DNA of 64,000 nt from Micromonospora lupini (GCF_026342015.1 NZ_JAPENL010000002.1:687001-751000); one strand, 5' to 3'; shown: positions 26,708 to 35,419, counted from the stretch's first letter. Numbers and translations: made by a program. The notes: generated by a model not told the origin, from the letters alone.

Positions 26708-27649
26708 TCAGTGCGGCGCCGCCGGGCCCAGGTCGCTCGGGTCGGTGTTGCCACCGCAGACGATCAGCGCCACCCGCTCCCCCGCCTGTGGCACGTACGC
26801 GCCGCCGACCAGGGCGGCCAACGCGGCCGCGCCGCCCAGCTCGGCGGCGACCCGCAGCTCCGACCAGAGCAGCCGCCGCGCCCGCACCAGGTCCTCGTCG
26901 CGCACCAGCACCGAGACCACGCCGGTACGACGGGCGGTGTCGAAGGCGATGTCACCGATCCGGCGGGCGCCCAGCGAGTCCGTGGCGATGCCGCCCACCT
27001 CGATGTCGACAGGTCGGCCGGCCTTCAGGGCGGCGTGCAGGGTGGGGATCTGCTCCGGCTCGACGCCGACGACGCGTACCGACCCGTCGAACCAGCTCGC
27101 GATGCCCGACACCAACCCACCGCCGCCGACCGCCACCAGCACGGTGTCGATCCCGTCGAGCTGGCCCTCCAACTCCCGACCCACGGTGCCCTGCCCGGCC
27201 ACCACCTCCGGCTGGTCGTACGCGTGCACCACGAGCGCCCCGGTCTCGCCGGCCCGCTGGGTGCTGGCAGCCAGCGCCTCGGCGTAGTGCTGGCCCACCT
27301 GCCGCACCTGCGCGCCCAGCCCGGCCAGGCGCTGCACCTTCACCGGCGATGCGGTGACCGGCACGAAGACCTCCGCCGGCACGCCCAGCGACCGGGCCGC
27401 GTACGCGACCGCGAGGCCGTGGTTGCCTCCCGACGCGGCGATCACCCCCGCCGACGGCAGCGCGCCCTGGAGCATCCGGTTGAACGCGCCGCGCGGCTTG
27501 AACGAGCCGGTGTGCTGGTGCAGCTCCAGCTTGAGGCTGAGCAGTCCGGGCACCCCGAGGTCGGCGCCGTCGACGGTGATGACAGGCGTCTGACGGACCC
27601 GCCCCTCGACCAGCGCCGCAGCCGCCTCGACGTCGTTTCTGTCCACCAT
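26708..27649 (-). CDS. Threonine/serine dehydratase (PLP-dependent)
   Basis: 313 residues, fold-type II PLP enzyme: Schiff-base Lys in GSFKPRGAFNRM (near residue 52), substrate loop SGGNHGLAVAYAAR and the phosphate-binding GGGGLVSGIASW. There is no C-terminal ACT domain, as in catabolic threonine dehydratases and serine racemase-like enzymes. The reaction is deamination of threonine or serine to the 2-oxo acid. Its stop lies four bases from the convergent STAND gene. A 16-bp gap to the upstream 2OG-oxygenase stop on the same strand suggests a two-gene operon. Confidence 0.88.
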   Translation of the reverse strand: MVDRNDVEAAAALVEGRVRQTPVITVDGADLGVPGLLSLKLELHQHTGSFKPRGAFNRMLQGALPSAGVIAASGGNHGLAVAYAARSLGVPAEVFVPVTASPVKVQRLAGLGAQVRQVGQHYAEALAASTQRAGETGALVVHAYDQPEVVAGQGTVGRELEGQLDGIDTVLVAVGGGGLVSGIASWFDGSVRVVGVEPEQIPTLHAALKAGRPVDIEVGGIATDSLGARRIGDIAFDTARRTGVVSVLVRDEDLVRARRLLWSELRVAAELGGAAALAALVGGAYVPQAGERVALIVCGGNTDPSDLGPAAPH

Positions 27650-27665
27650 GGGGAAACGCCCTTCA

Positions 27666-28466
27666 CTACGACCAGAGAGCCAGTCGACCGTCGTCGGTGA
27701 GCCCGACGAAACATCCTATGGAGATTCGCCGGCCATCAGTCGCGGGACGCACCGTGTGATAGTGCCGCGGGTCAAACAGAAATCCCTCTCCCAGCGCGGG
27801 GCGCAACGTCAGGGACTGCGTGCCGTCGGCCACCGACTCGTGATAGCCGTACCCGCCGGGAACCCGCAGGTCCTCGTCGTTCGGCTGCCACCGGCGACGC
27901 CACAGCACCGTCTCACCCCCGACGGGCGGCACCCGGACGTAGATGTTGAACGCCAACTGGGCCACCACCTCGGCGTCGAGCAGCCGGCCCGCGTACTCCC
28001 TGACCGCGTCGTCGAAGTGCACCTGAAGCCCGGCGTTGATCTCGCGGACGATGCCGACGTGCATCTCCCGCCCCTGCCGCCGCCCGGGCGCCACCTCCGG
28101 CCAGGCCGACCGGAACGCGGCCAGGCACAGCTCACGCGGCGCGTCCGGCAGACCCAGGGTGGACCAGCCCTTCTCGGCGACACGCGCGGCCTCCCAGTAG
28201 TCGTCGCGCAGGTCACCGCCGTCCCGGTGATCGTTGATGGACGGGCCGAACTTGGCGACCACGGGAAAGACCCGACTCTCGTCGTACCGGTCCATCTCCG
28301 CGTCGGCGAGCGCGGCGGTGATCGCATGGCAGCGGGCGGCGGGCAGCAGCCCCGGCACCCGGACGGCGGCGATCCGTCCCGCCACGAGCCCGGCGATGTG
28401 CGCCCGGGTGATCGCCGCCGATTCGACGGCCACGAACAACGGATCGGTTCTGCTCGGTTGTCGCAC
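27666..28466 (-). CDS. 2OG-Fe(II) oxygenase family protein
   Basis: 266 residues. The C-terminal part has the double-stranded beta-helix pattern: an AFNIYVRVPPVGGETVLWRR strand pair, then the distal His in FDPRHYHTVRP followed by RRISIGCFVG, the usual 2-oxoglutarate-binding Arg region. The HxD pair is less clear; a candidate is His187 with Asp189 in QVHFDD. Such enzymes hydroxylate or otherwise oxidise amino acids or peptides. The GTG start has a strong ribosome site (gggaggac). It is probably cotranscribed with the dehydratase. Substrate unknown; a free or carrier-bound amino acid is an inference from the neighbour. Confidence 0.72.
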   Translation of the reverse strand: MRQPSRTDPLFVAVESAAITRAHIAGLVAGRIAAVRVPGLLPAARCHAITAALADAEMDRYDESRVFPVVAKFGPSINDHRDGGDLRDDYWEAARVAEKGWSTLGLPDAPRELCLAAFRSAWPEVAPGRRQGREMHVGIVREINAGLQVHFDDAVREYAGRLLDAEVVAQLAFNIYVRVPPVGGETVLWRRRWQPNDEDLRVPGGYGYHESVADGTQSLTLRPALGEGFLFDPRHYHTVRPATDGRRISIGCFVGLTDDGRLALWS

Positions 28467-28760
28467 GGCGGTCCTCCCGTATCGAAGATCCCTCACCGGA
28501 CACGTCGCGCCCCCCGATCCGCGCACCGTGCAATGTAGCGACCCCCGGCAAACCCGCACGTCACCATTGACCGCAGCCCATGTCGTGAACACTTTCCGCA
28601 GTCCAACGGCGGGGTGGCGGATGCGCCGTTACCATCGGCCCCACCAGGGGTACGTCACACAGAGCCGTACGGCGGGCGGATTCCACCGATCGGGGAATGG
28701 TGACGGCTCCCGGCCCGGTGCATGATGCGAGTAGTTCGAATGCGGACGAGGAGTTCGATT

Positions 28761-28937
28761 ATGGCTGGCGCCGGCCCGACCGATCTTGACGCGTACGTCG
28801 ATCGCCTGGAGATGGCACGTCGAATAGCCCGGGAAATGATCGAGTCCGACCACCTCTCGCTGGAGCTTGCCGTACGCCAGCGCCCGCAGTGCTGGTCCCG
28901 TCGACCGGCCGGCCACGGCGCCCGCTCAGACGCGTAG
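28761..28937 (+). CDS. Small hypothetical protein, 58 residues
   Basis: An ATG preceded by a good ribosome site (gacgaggag) opens a 58-residue frame. The N-terminal two thirds form a plausible amphipathic helical pair (LDAYVDRLEMARRIAREMIE); the C-terminus is Arg/Pro/Gly-rich. It diverges from the 2OG-oxygenase gene. Not recognised; it could also be the remnant of a longer gene. The roughly 290 bp between it and 28466 hold no other gene and probably carry the two promoters. Confidence 0.45.
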   Translation: MAGAGPTDLDAYVDRLEMARRIAREMIESDHLSLELAVRQRPQCWSRRPAGHGARSDA

Positions 28938-28999
28938 GCCCACCGACCCGACCGGCCACTCAGGCTTCGCAACCCTTGTGGTGCGGGTCGGGGTGGGCG

Positions 29000-29614
29000 T
29001 CAGTCGTAAAGGGCCGACACCCACAGATGGGTCAACGTGTCGACCAGCCGATTCCGATCATCGAACGGCGGCACCCCGCACGCGGCCAGGTAGTAGAGCC
29101 GTTCGCCGGCCCACGTCAGCGATGCGGCGAGCGCATGCACGTCGACGCCGTCGAGCCGGGCCTTGACGGCGGGCTTGGCCTGCCGCTCGGCCTCGATCCG
29201 GGTGACCGCGGCGTCGGTGAACGTCGCCATCTGGGTCAGCCACAGCTCGCGTAGCTGCGGGTCGGACGCCCAGCTCTCCACGATGGCGCGCAACACCGCC
29301 GCGTTGGACAGCCACAGCTCGGCGCCCGCGTCGACACCCGCCCGCAGGGCCTCGTGCGGGCTGGACCTGCCCTGCACCCACGGCTGCGCGGCCTCGTGGC
29401 CGGCGCCGACCGCGCGACGCACCAGCTCGGCCAACGCCGCCTGCCTGCCCGCGAAATAGAAGTAGAAGCTCGCCCGAGAGACCCCGGCGGCCGCGATGAT
29501 CTCGGCAACGCTGAGCGTGTCGAAGGTGCGCTCACGCAGCAGTTCGTGCAGTGCGTCGAGGATGCGTTCGCGCAGCTCGACATCGTTTCGCGGAGGTTCG
29601 TCACGTCGGGCCAT
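29000..29614 (-). CDS. TetR family transcriptional repressor
   Basis: 204 residues. An N-terminal TetR helix-turn-helix (VAEIIAAAGVSRASFYFYFAG, about 35-55) is followed by an all-helical ligand domain with WASDPQLRELWLTQM, as in the EthR-like TetR_C group. It is divergent from the VOC/aldo-keto reductase operon across only 66 bp and so probably represses it and itself. The ATG at 29614 is used; a GTG one codon earlier is also possible. Confidence 0.9.
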   Translation of the reverse strand: MARRDEPPRNDVELRERILDALHELLRERTFDTLSVAEIIAAAGVSRASFYFYFAGRQAALAELVRRAVGAGHEAAQPWVQGRSSPHEALRAGVDAGAELWLSNAAVLRAIVESWASDPQLRELWLTQMATFTDAAVTRIEAERQAKPAVKARLDGVDVHALAASLTWAGERLYYLAACGVPPFDDRNRLVDTLTHLWVSALYD

Positions 29615-29680
29615 CACGGCTCACAGCCTACCGTACGTACCATCTGGACGGCGTGACCAGACAGGATGTATGGTCGATGC
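29615..29680. promoter_or_regulatory. Divergent promoter region of TetR and VOC operon
   Basis: 66-bp spacer between the TetR start and the VOC start. It contains the palindrome gtacgtac (29633-29640) and nearby ctgg/ccag half-sites, suitable for TetR binding, but no single long operator stands out. Confidence 0.4.
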
Positions 29681-30112
29681 ATGACACAGATCGCTGTCCA
29701 TCTCGTGGTGAACGATCCCGACGCCGCGGCCATCTGGTACACGGAGGTGCTCGGCGCTCGGGAGATCAGTCGCGTTCCGCGGCCTGACGGCCGCCCGCTC
29801 ACCGTGGAGCTGCGGGTGGGTGACACCGTGCTCGCCGTGGCGGGCGAATGGCCGGACCGTGGTCTGCGCACGCCGACGGCCCTGGGCGGCAGCCCGGCCG
29901 CCTTCCAGCTGCCGGTATCCGACGTCGACGCCGCCTATGACCGCGCGATCGCCGCCGGGGCCACCGCGTTCGAGCCGCCGCACGACGCGTTCTGGGGCGA
30001 CCGCACCGCACAGTTCCTCGACCCGTCCGGGCACCGCTGGGCCATCAACCGGCACCTGCGCGACGTCCCCGCCGACGAGATGGCCGAGCACGTGGCGGCG
30101 ATGTTCGCATGA
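29681..30112 (+). CDS. VOC family (glyoxalase-like) protein
   Basis: 143 residues with two beta-alpha-beta-beta-beta modules of the vicinal oxygen chelate fold: IAVHLVVNDPDAAAIWYTEVLGA at the start and DVDAAYDRAIAAGATAFEPP in the second half, ending DPSGHRWAINRH. It resembles PhnB/YdfO-like members that often act on small electrophiles or confer resistance. The gene overlaps the downstream reductase start (ATGA), so the two are coupled and share control by the divergent TetR. Substrate is unknown. Confidence 0.88.
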   Translation: MTQIAVHLVVNDPDAAAIWYTEVLGAREISRVPRPDGRPLTVELRVGDTVLAVAGEWPDRGLRTPTALGGSPAAFQLPVSDVDAAYDRAIAAGATAFEPPHDAFWGDRTAQFLDPSGHRWAINRHLRDVPADEMAEHVAAMFA

Positions 30113-31104
30113 GGCACACGACTTTCGGGCGCACCGGCCTGCGGGTGTCCGAGCTGGTGCTCGGTGCCATGACGTTCGGTGAGCAGGGGGGCGTCGGCGC
30201 GCCGATCGAGGAGTGCAAGCGCATCCTCGACGCCTACGCCGAGGCCGGCGGGAATGCCATCGACACCGCCATCAACTACCGCGGCGGCGCCAGCGAGGAG
30301 ATCCTCGGCGAGCTACTGGTCGGCCGGCGCGACAGGTTCGTCGTGGCCACGAAGTACACGGTGACCCGGGACCCGGCTGACCCCAATGGCGGCGGCAACC
30401 ACCGCAAGAATCTCAGGCTGTCGCTGGAAACCAGCCTGCGCCGGCTGCGCACCGACCACATCGACATCTACTGGGTGCACATCTGGGACCGGCACACACC
30501 GATCGACGAAACCATGCGGGCGCTCGACGACGCAGTCACCGCCGGAAAGGTTCTCTACATCGGCGTCTCGGACACACCGGCCTGGGTCGTCTCCCGCGCG
30601 AACACGCTGGCCGAGTGGCGCGGCTGGACTGCGTTCGCCGGCCTCCAGGTGCCCTACAGCCTGATCAACCGCGACGCCGAGCGGGAGTTGATACCGATGG
30701 CCGAGGCGTACGGCCTGGCGGTGACGGCCTGGAGCCCGCTCGGCGGCGGTGTGCTGTCCGGTAAGTACGGCACCGCTGCGCCGGGCGAAAGGACGCGCCT
30801 GAACCGGGACGCGATCAGCGACCGGGACCTCGGTGTGGCCCGGGTCGTACAGGACGTGGCTGGCGAACTGGGCGTCACCCCTGCTCAGGTCGCTCTCGCG
30901 TGGACCCGCCGACGCGACGGCGTGCTGCCGATCATCGGCGCGCGGACCCTCGACCAACTGCGGGACAACCTGGGCTGCACAGCGGTCACGCTGCCGCCAG
31001 AACTGGTGACGCGCCTGGAAGCGGCAACCGACTTCGACCTCGGCTTCCCGGCTGACTTCATCGCCCAGACCACGCCCTGGGTTCTCGGCGCCGCCGCACT
31101 CTGA
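30109..31104 (+). CDS. Aldo/keto reductase
   Basis: 331 residues, full-length AKR TIM barrel. Catalytic tetrad: Asp and Tyr in DTAINYRGG (near residues 45-51), Lys in VVATKYT and His in YWVHIWD. The NADPH-binding end reads LPIIGARTLDQLRDNL. It belongs to the AKR11/YajO-like group and reduces aldehydes or ketones. Start overlaps the VOC stop. With VOC and TetR it looks like an inducible carbonyl-detoxification module; that role is inferred. Confidence 0.92.
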   Translation: MRHTTFGRTGLRVSELVLGAMTFGEQGGVGAPIEECKRILDAYAEAGGNAIDTAINYRGGASEEILGELLVGRRDRFVVATKYTVTRDPADPNGGGNHRKNLRLSLETSLRRLRTDHIDIYWVHIWDRHTPIDETMRALDDAVTAGKVLYIGVSDTPAWVVSRANTLAEWRGWTAFAGLQVPYSLINRDAERELIPMAEAYGLAVTAWSPLGGGVLSGKYGTAAPGERTRLNRDAISDRDLGVARVVQDVAGELGVTPAQVALAWTRRRDGVLPIIGARTLDQLRDNLGCTAVTLPPELVTRLEAATDFDLGFPADFIAQTTPWVLGAAAL

Positions 31105-31179
31105 CCCTCGGCGGATGCCGGGGCGGTCATCTGCTGGACGGCGACGGCGGCGCTCGTCTTCGCAGGTGGATGACGCCCG

Positions 31180-31407
31180 TCAGCGCGTCCACGCCACGAA
31201 CCGCTCGTACAACTCGGCCGGCGCCACCTCGGGCAACTCCGCGACGACGACGAAGAGCAGCCCACCGACGTACATGGAAAGGCCGATGCGGTCCCGCCCG
31301 TACGCCTCGGCAAGGCGCACCCGCGCGGGATGGCACGGCCAGGGCGTGTCCGGCGCACACATCTGACAGTGCCACTGCGGCCGGCGTGGCAGGTGCTCCC
31401 CGTTCAT
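31180..31407 (-). CDS. Small Cys-containing hypothetical protein paired with XRE regulator
   Basis: 75 residues. The centre has WHCQMC followed by PDTPWPC, three closely spaced cysteines that could bind a metal or form a disulfide, then RVRLAEAYGRDRIGLSMYVG and a C-terminus ELYERFVAWTR. Small proteins with this ending are found next to XRE regulators in many Streptomyces and Micromonospora genomes, from memory. The ATG at 31407 begins the conserved part. It diverges from the XRE regulator across 166 bp and is the likely partner or target of that regulator. Confidence 0.6.
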   Translation of the reverse strand: MNGEHLPRRPQWHCQMCAPDTPWPCHPARVRLAEAYGRDRIGLSMYVGGLLFVVVAELPEVAPAELYERFVAWTR

Positions 31408-31573
31408 CCGGAAATCCCGAGCTTGAACCGCTCCCGAACCTCCACCACGCCTCCCACCGTCACTGCGCGTGCTCGTCCGATACACCGTGCGGCGGTACGC
31501 TCACATCGGTCGACGGGTTGCGCGTTGCCAACCCGCACCGGCAACCCGGCAACCCCGGCGGGAGGCGCGAGAG

Positions 31574-32743
31574 ATGCCAACGTTCGGTGCCCGAATGCGG
31601 ACAGCGCGGGAGGCGCGCGGGCTCAGCCTGGCCGCTCTCGCCGAGCTGCTGCCCGCCGACAAGGGGCACCTCTCCCGACTTGAAAACGGCCGCCGCCGAC
31701 CCGGCGAGGATCTGGCCCGCCGGATCGACGACGTCCTCGCCGCTCGCGGGGAGCTGATCGCCTGCGCCGCCCTGGATGTCGCCGCCGCCACCGACACCCG
31801 GCCGTCGGAGACCGTCGACCTGCTGCATCGCATGCATGCCAGCGACACCGCCCCCGCCACCATCGAGACGTTGCAGGCGACCGTGACCGAGCTGTGCTGC
31901 CAGTACGGGTGGCGCGACGCCTGGGATCTGCGTGCCGAAGGTCAGGGTTGGCTGCGTGAGGTCGCCCGGCTGCTCCAGCGACCCACCGGGCTACGGCAGC
32001 ACCGCGAACTGCTTGTGTGCGCGGGCTGGCTGGCACTGCTGATCGGCTGTGTCGAGTACGACCTCGGCATGCGCGCCAGCGCCGAGGCCACCCGCACTGC
32101 CGCCCGCCAGCTCGGTGACGAAGCCGGTCACGCTGGCATCACCGGATGGGCGTGGGAGATGACGGCCTGGTTCGCACTCACCCAGTCCCGGCACGAGGCG
32201 GCGCTGACCGCCGCTCGATCTGGCCAGGAGGCCGCAGGTCGGCAGCGGGTGGGGGTGCAACTGATCGCGCAGGAAGCCAAGGCGCTGGCACGCCTCGGCG
32301 ACCTCCAGGGCGCGCGGACGGCGCTCGATCGAGGTCGGCGGCTACTCGACGACCTCGGTACGCCGGACCGGCCCGACAACCACTTCGAGGTCGATCCCGG
32401 CAAATGGCTGTTCTACGCGATGGACGCCTACCGCCTCGCCGAACACGACACTCTCGCCGAGCACTACGCCCACGAGGTTCTGCGTCTCGGCACCGGCTCG
32501 GACGGCATCGAGCGGTCACCCATGCGGATGGCCGAAGCCCGACTCACTCTCGCCGCCACCGCCCTGCGCGCTGGCGAGCTGGATCGGGCCGTCGAACAGG
32601 GAGCGGTGGCGTTCGCCGCTACGCGCCGATCCCTGCCCTCGCTGCTGCTCGTCGCCGGTGAGGTTGACGTCGAACTTCACAGGCGCTATCCCCAGGAACA
32701 GGCCACCGCCGACTTCCGGGACGCGCTGAACGCGATTCGGTAG
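31574..32743 (+). CDS. XRE family helix-turn-helix regulator
   Basis: 389 residues. Residues about 5-60 are a Cro/C1-type helix-turn-helix (MRTAREARGLSLAALAELL, KGHLSRLENGRRRPG). The remaining 320 residues are all helical, resembling TPR-like solenoids found in large actinobacterial XRE regulators (QSRHEAALTAARSGQEAAG, LQGARTALDRGRRLLDDLG). Start at 31574 follows a ggaggcgcgagag ribosome site. Divergent from the small Cys-containing gene, it likely controls it; the solenoid may sense a protein or peptide partner. Confidence 0.85.
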   Translation: MPTFGARMRTAREARGLSLAALAELLPADKGHLSRLENGRRRPGEDLARRIDDVLAARGELIACAALDVAAATDTRPSETVDLLHRMHASDTAPATIETLQATVTELCCQYGWRDAWDLRAEGQGWLREVARLLQRPTGLRQHRELLVCAGWLALLIGCVEYDLGMRASAEATRTAARQLGDEAGHAGITGWAWEMTAWFALTQSRHEAALTAARSGQEAAGRQRVGVQLIAQEAKALARLGDLQGARTALDRGRRLLDDLGTPDRPDNHFEVDPGKWLFYAMDAYRLAEHDTLAEHYAHEVLRLGTGSDGIERSPMRMAEARLTLAATALRAGELDRAVEQGAVAFAATRRSLPSLLLVAGEVDVELHRRYPQEQATADFRDALNAIR

Positions 32744-32785
32744 CAAGTACGGGCATGCCCGCCATGATCACCAAGATCGGGTTCT

Positions 32786-33262
32786 TCATCCGTAGAGGTA
32801 CTCGTCCACGTCCAGTTCCGCCCGCGTGCGCCGGAGGAATTCCAGCACCCGGGCGTCCAGGTGCCAGCCCAGCAACTGGTGCTGCCCCGGGAGCTTCTGC
32901 ATCCCGTCGACGGGGCCGGCCAGGTCTTCCTCCTCGCCGTCCGGGTGCTCGAACACTCGCACGACCTGCAGGACGCTGGCACCGGACGCCTCATCAACGC
33001 GGTCCAGTTCGGCGGCGAGTTCCCCGATCCGCCCGGCGTGGGTGAACAGCCGATCCACGATCTGCGCGATCTGCTCGTCCACGCCAAGTCCGGGCTTCCG
33101 GCACGCGATCTTCCACCGATGAGTGGCGGGCCGAGCCGGGTCGACCTGGCGACTGCCACGAACGACCACCTCGTCGGGCTCGATGCCCAACCGGGCGGTG
33201 ATCTCGGCCGCTGGCACCCGAACCGAGGACAGCGCGAAGTACGCGTACTGGGAGACGAGCAT
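32786..33262 (-). CDS. DUF4279 family protein
   Basis: 158 residues matching the DUF4279 pattern: an opening of alternating strands (YAYFALSSVRVPAAEITARLGIEPDEVVVRG), then THRWKI, a helical DEQIAQIVDRLF region, and the FEHPDGEEEDL...LGWHLDARVLEFL end. DUF4279 proteins are small stand-alone proteins often found among polymorphic-toxin immunity genes, but no toxin is visible here. Its stop is 43 bp from the convergent XRE gene. ATG 33262 is preferred over GTG 33280. Confidence 0.7.
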   Translation of the reverse strand: MLVSQYAYFALSSVRVPAAEITARLGIEPDEVVVRGSRQVDPARPATHRWKIACRKPGLGVDEQIAQIVDRLFTHAGRIGELAAELDRVDEASGASVLQVVRVFEHPDGEEEDLAGPVDGMQKLPGQHQLLGWHLDARVLEFLRRTRAELDVDEYLYG

Positions 33263-33381
33263 GGCGGGCACTGTACCCACGAGGACATCGCCAGCGGCCG
33301 AAGAAGCAGGTCAGGCCTCACGCCGTGCTCCCGGCGTCCAGCTACCCAGGCCGCCGACCAGGTCGAACTAGCCTCATCGTC

Positions 33382-33960
33382 ATGCCGCACCTGGACGCCG
33401 CCGATCCCCTGCCGCGCCGTCCCCGACGCGTCCTCGTCGCCGGGACCTCGGGCGCCGGAAAGACGACCCTCGCCTCCCGCATCGCCACGTCGTTGCAGGC
33501 GCCGCACGTCGAGATCGACGGCCTCTTCCACGGACCGTCGTGGACCAGACGTCCGTCCTTCGAAGACGACGTACGCCTCTTCAGCGCAGGCCCCTCCTGG
33601 GTGACCGAGTGGCAGTACGGGGTGGTCCGCGACCACCTCGCCGACCTCGCCGACCTGGTGGTGTGGCTGGATCTGCCGAAGATCACCGTCATGCGCCAGG
33701 TCGTCCGGCGGACCGTCGTACGCCGCCTTCGACGCCAACGGCTCTGGAACGGCAACGTCGAACCGCCACTCTGGACCCTGCTCACCGACCCCGAGCACAT
33801 CGTCCGCTGGGCGTGGAACACGCATCCTCGGACGGCCACGCGTATCGAGGCCCTGGCGGTCCGACGTCCGGACCTTCCCGTGGTCCGCCTCCGCAGTCAC
33901 ACCGCCGCCGATCGCTGGCTAGCGGGCCCGCTGAAGCAGGCTCAAGGCACTATGGAGTAA
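33382..33960 (+). CDS. P-loop kinase, adenylate-kinase/FLAP-like
   Basis: 192 residues. Walker A GTSGAGKTTLASRI near residue 21, then HVEIDGLFHGPSW and a VVWLDLP strand, the pattern of the small AAA-18/topology-modulation (FLAR/FLAP) family related to shikimate and adenylate kinases. The RRTVVRRLRRQRLWNGN stretch is the Arg-rich lid found in this family. The substrate is not known; members are thought to phosphorylate nucleotides or small metabolites. Lone gene, convergent with the next. Confidence 0.82.
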   Translation: MPHLDAADPLPRRPRRVLVAGTSGAGKTTLASRIATSLQAPHVEIDGLFHGPSWTRRPSFEDDVRLFSAGPSWVTEWQYGVVRDHLADLADLVVWLDLPKITVMRQVVRRTVVRRLRRQRLWNGNVEPPLWTLLTDPEHIVRWAWNTHPRTATRIEALAVRRPDLPVVRLRSHTAADRWLAGPLKQAQGTME

Positions 33961-33965
33961 GCGCG

Positions 33966-34616
33966 CTAAAGGCTGGTCGGTGAGGCCACGACCAGTTCGG
34001 TGTCCGGGTCGTGGTCGATCCGCGACGGGCCGGCGACGATCAGGGTGGCTCGGGACCACGGTCGTTCGCGCAGCATGAAGGGCAGTTCCTCCCGGAGCCA
34101 GTTCGTCACGTGCTCCTGCTGCTCGGGAGAGTCGCCGTCACGAGCGACCAGCAACCGCTCCTGCTCATCAAGATCGCCCTGTAGATACACCGAGGCGTCC
34201 AACCACGGGCCAAGTTCGTCCCGGATGATGCCCGTACCCTCGACCCAGACGAAATCGGCGCCGGCAGGAACGGTGATCGACCCGGCTCGGTCGTGGCTGA
34301 TCCAGGCATCGGGACGGAAGTCGACCGACTCCCCTCGGTGCAGGGGTTGCAGGATGTTCTCGGCGAGCACGATCCCCCAGTCGAAACAGGCGTGGTTCCA
34401 GGCGACGTCGTCGGTGTGCACGACGGCGGAGTTGGGCTCCGCCTTGCGCAGCCTCTCCGCCAGGGTCGTCTTACCTGCACCACCGCGGCCGTCGATCGCG
34501 ATCACCCGCGGGCGCCCGGTGACACCTGGTGATGCGTCGCGTAGCTGCCGGACGGCGTCGGAAACCGTCACCACTCGCCAGCCAACGGCTTCGGTCTCAC
34601 CGGGATGTAGGCGCAT
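33966..34616 (-). CDS. Uridine-kinase-like P-loop protein
   Basis: 216 residues. Walker A DGRGGAGKTTLAERL (near residue 42), then VVHTDDVAWNHACFDW, which contains the DD substrate motif of the nucleoside/phosphoribulokinase family, and FVWVEGTGIIRDEL. Similar actinobacterial proteins are annotated as uridine kinase family, often without proven activity. The ATG (MRLHPGETEA) is a cautious start; an in-frame extension to 34748 would enter the promoter of the divergent NUDIX gene. Its stop is five bases from the convergent P-loop gene. Confidence 0.78.
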   Translation of the reverse strand: MRLHPGETEAVGWRVVTVSDAVRQLRDASPGVTGRPRVIAIDGRGGAGKTTLAERLRKAEPNSAVVHTDDVAWNHACFDWGIVLAENILQPLHRGESVDFRPDAWISHDRAGSITVPAGADFVWVEGTGIIRDELGPWLDASVYLQGDLDEQERLLVARDGDSPEQQEHVTNWLREELPFMLRERPWSRATLIVAGPSRIDHDPDTELVVASPTSL

Positions 34617-34691
34617 CGACGGTTCGTACCCCCAGCGCCTGTCGATGATTCCCCGCCGCCGTTTGTCCCACCCCCGTGTTCTACTCCCGTC

Positions 34692-35183
34692 ATGCATGTC
34701 GTTGTCGCAGGCGCGCTCGTCGACAACGACGCGGTCCTGCTGGCGCATCGCAGGCCGACGAAACGGGCGTTCCCCGATGTCTGGGATCTGCCCGGCGGGC
34801 AGGTCGAAGCCGGTGAGTCGGAACTACAAGCCCTCGCGCGTGAGATGCACGAAGAACTCGGTGTGCACATTGTGGCGGCATCCGCTTCCCGGCTGGGCGT
34901 CCTGCATGCCGGCATTGGTGGGGTCGCCCTGCACGTGGGCGTCTGGCAGGTCGCAGAGTGGATCGGCTCTCCGACCAACCGTGCACCTGACGAGCACGAC
35001 GACATCGCCTGGGTCGGGATCAGCGAGCTGGGCGGTCTTCACCTCCCGCATGGCGTCCTGGCGGCGATGGTGCGTTCCCTGCCCGAGTTTGAGTGGGCCC
35101 GTGGGAACTCAGTTGGCACCGACTGCGAACGGGACGACCGAGACGCCAAGGCCGACTGCCGCGCGTGTGCGGAGACGGATTGA
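34692..35183 (+). CDS. NUDIX hydrolase
   Basis: 163 residues with a complete Nudix box, GGQVEAGESELQALAREMHEELGV (about 36-59), matching Gx5Ex7REUxEExGU, within an MutT-like fold (MHVVVAGALVDNDAVLLAHR start). It hydrolyses a nucleoside diphosphate linked to another group. The C-terminal 30 residues after LPEFEW are rich in charged residues and lack family similarity, so they may be an extension created by stop loss. Divergent from the uridine-kinase-like gene across 75 bp. Confidence 0.88.
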   Translation: MHVVVAGALVDNDAVLLAHRRPTKRAFPDVWDLPGGQVEAGESELQALAREMHEELGVHIVAASASRLGVLHAGIGGVALHVGVWQVAEWIGSPTNRAPDEHDDIAWVGISELGGLHLPHGVLAAMVRSLPEFEWARGNSVGTDCERDDRDAKADCRACAETD

Positions 35184-35232
35184 TCGATCTCAGCGAGAGG
35201 CGTGGTCGATCGAACGCGCGTTACCGTGTCCC

Positions 35233-35419
35233 GTGATCGTATGGCTCAACGGCACCCACGGCGTGGGCAAGACGACTACCAGCGCGCTCGTGCAGCAGCT
35301 GCTGCCGGATTCACGGGTGTTCGACGCCGAGAAGGTCGGCGAGACACCTCAAGATGGACGCACTCGATGTTCCCGACCACATCGCCGCGCCAATGACGGA
35401 GCTTCGAGCGCCTCGGTGA
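35233..35419 (+). pseudogene. Internally deleted P-loop (AAA-17-like) kinase gene
   Basis: GTG starts VIVWLNGTHGVGKTTTSALV, a textbook N-terminus of small ATP-binding kinases, and reads to VFDAEKVGE. The frame then fails. In the +1 frame the sequence continues directly as RHLKMDALDVPDHIAAPM and ends LRAPR-stop, which looks like the C-terminal tail of the same family. The roughly 120 middle residues normally between these ends are missing. The gene is therefore a remnant with an internal deletion that also shifted frame. Confidence 0.7.
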
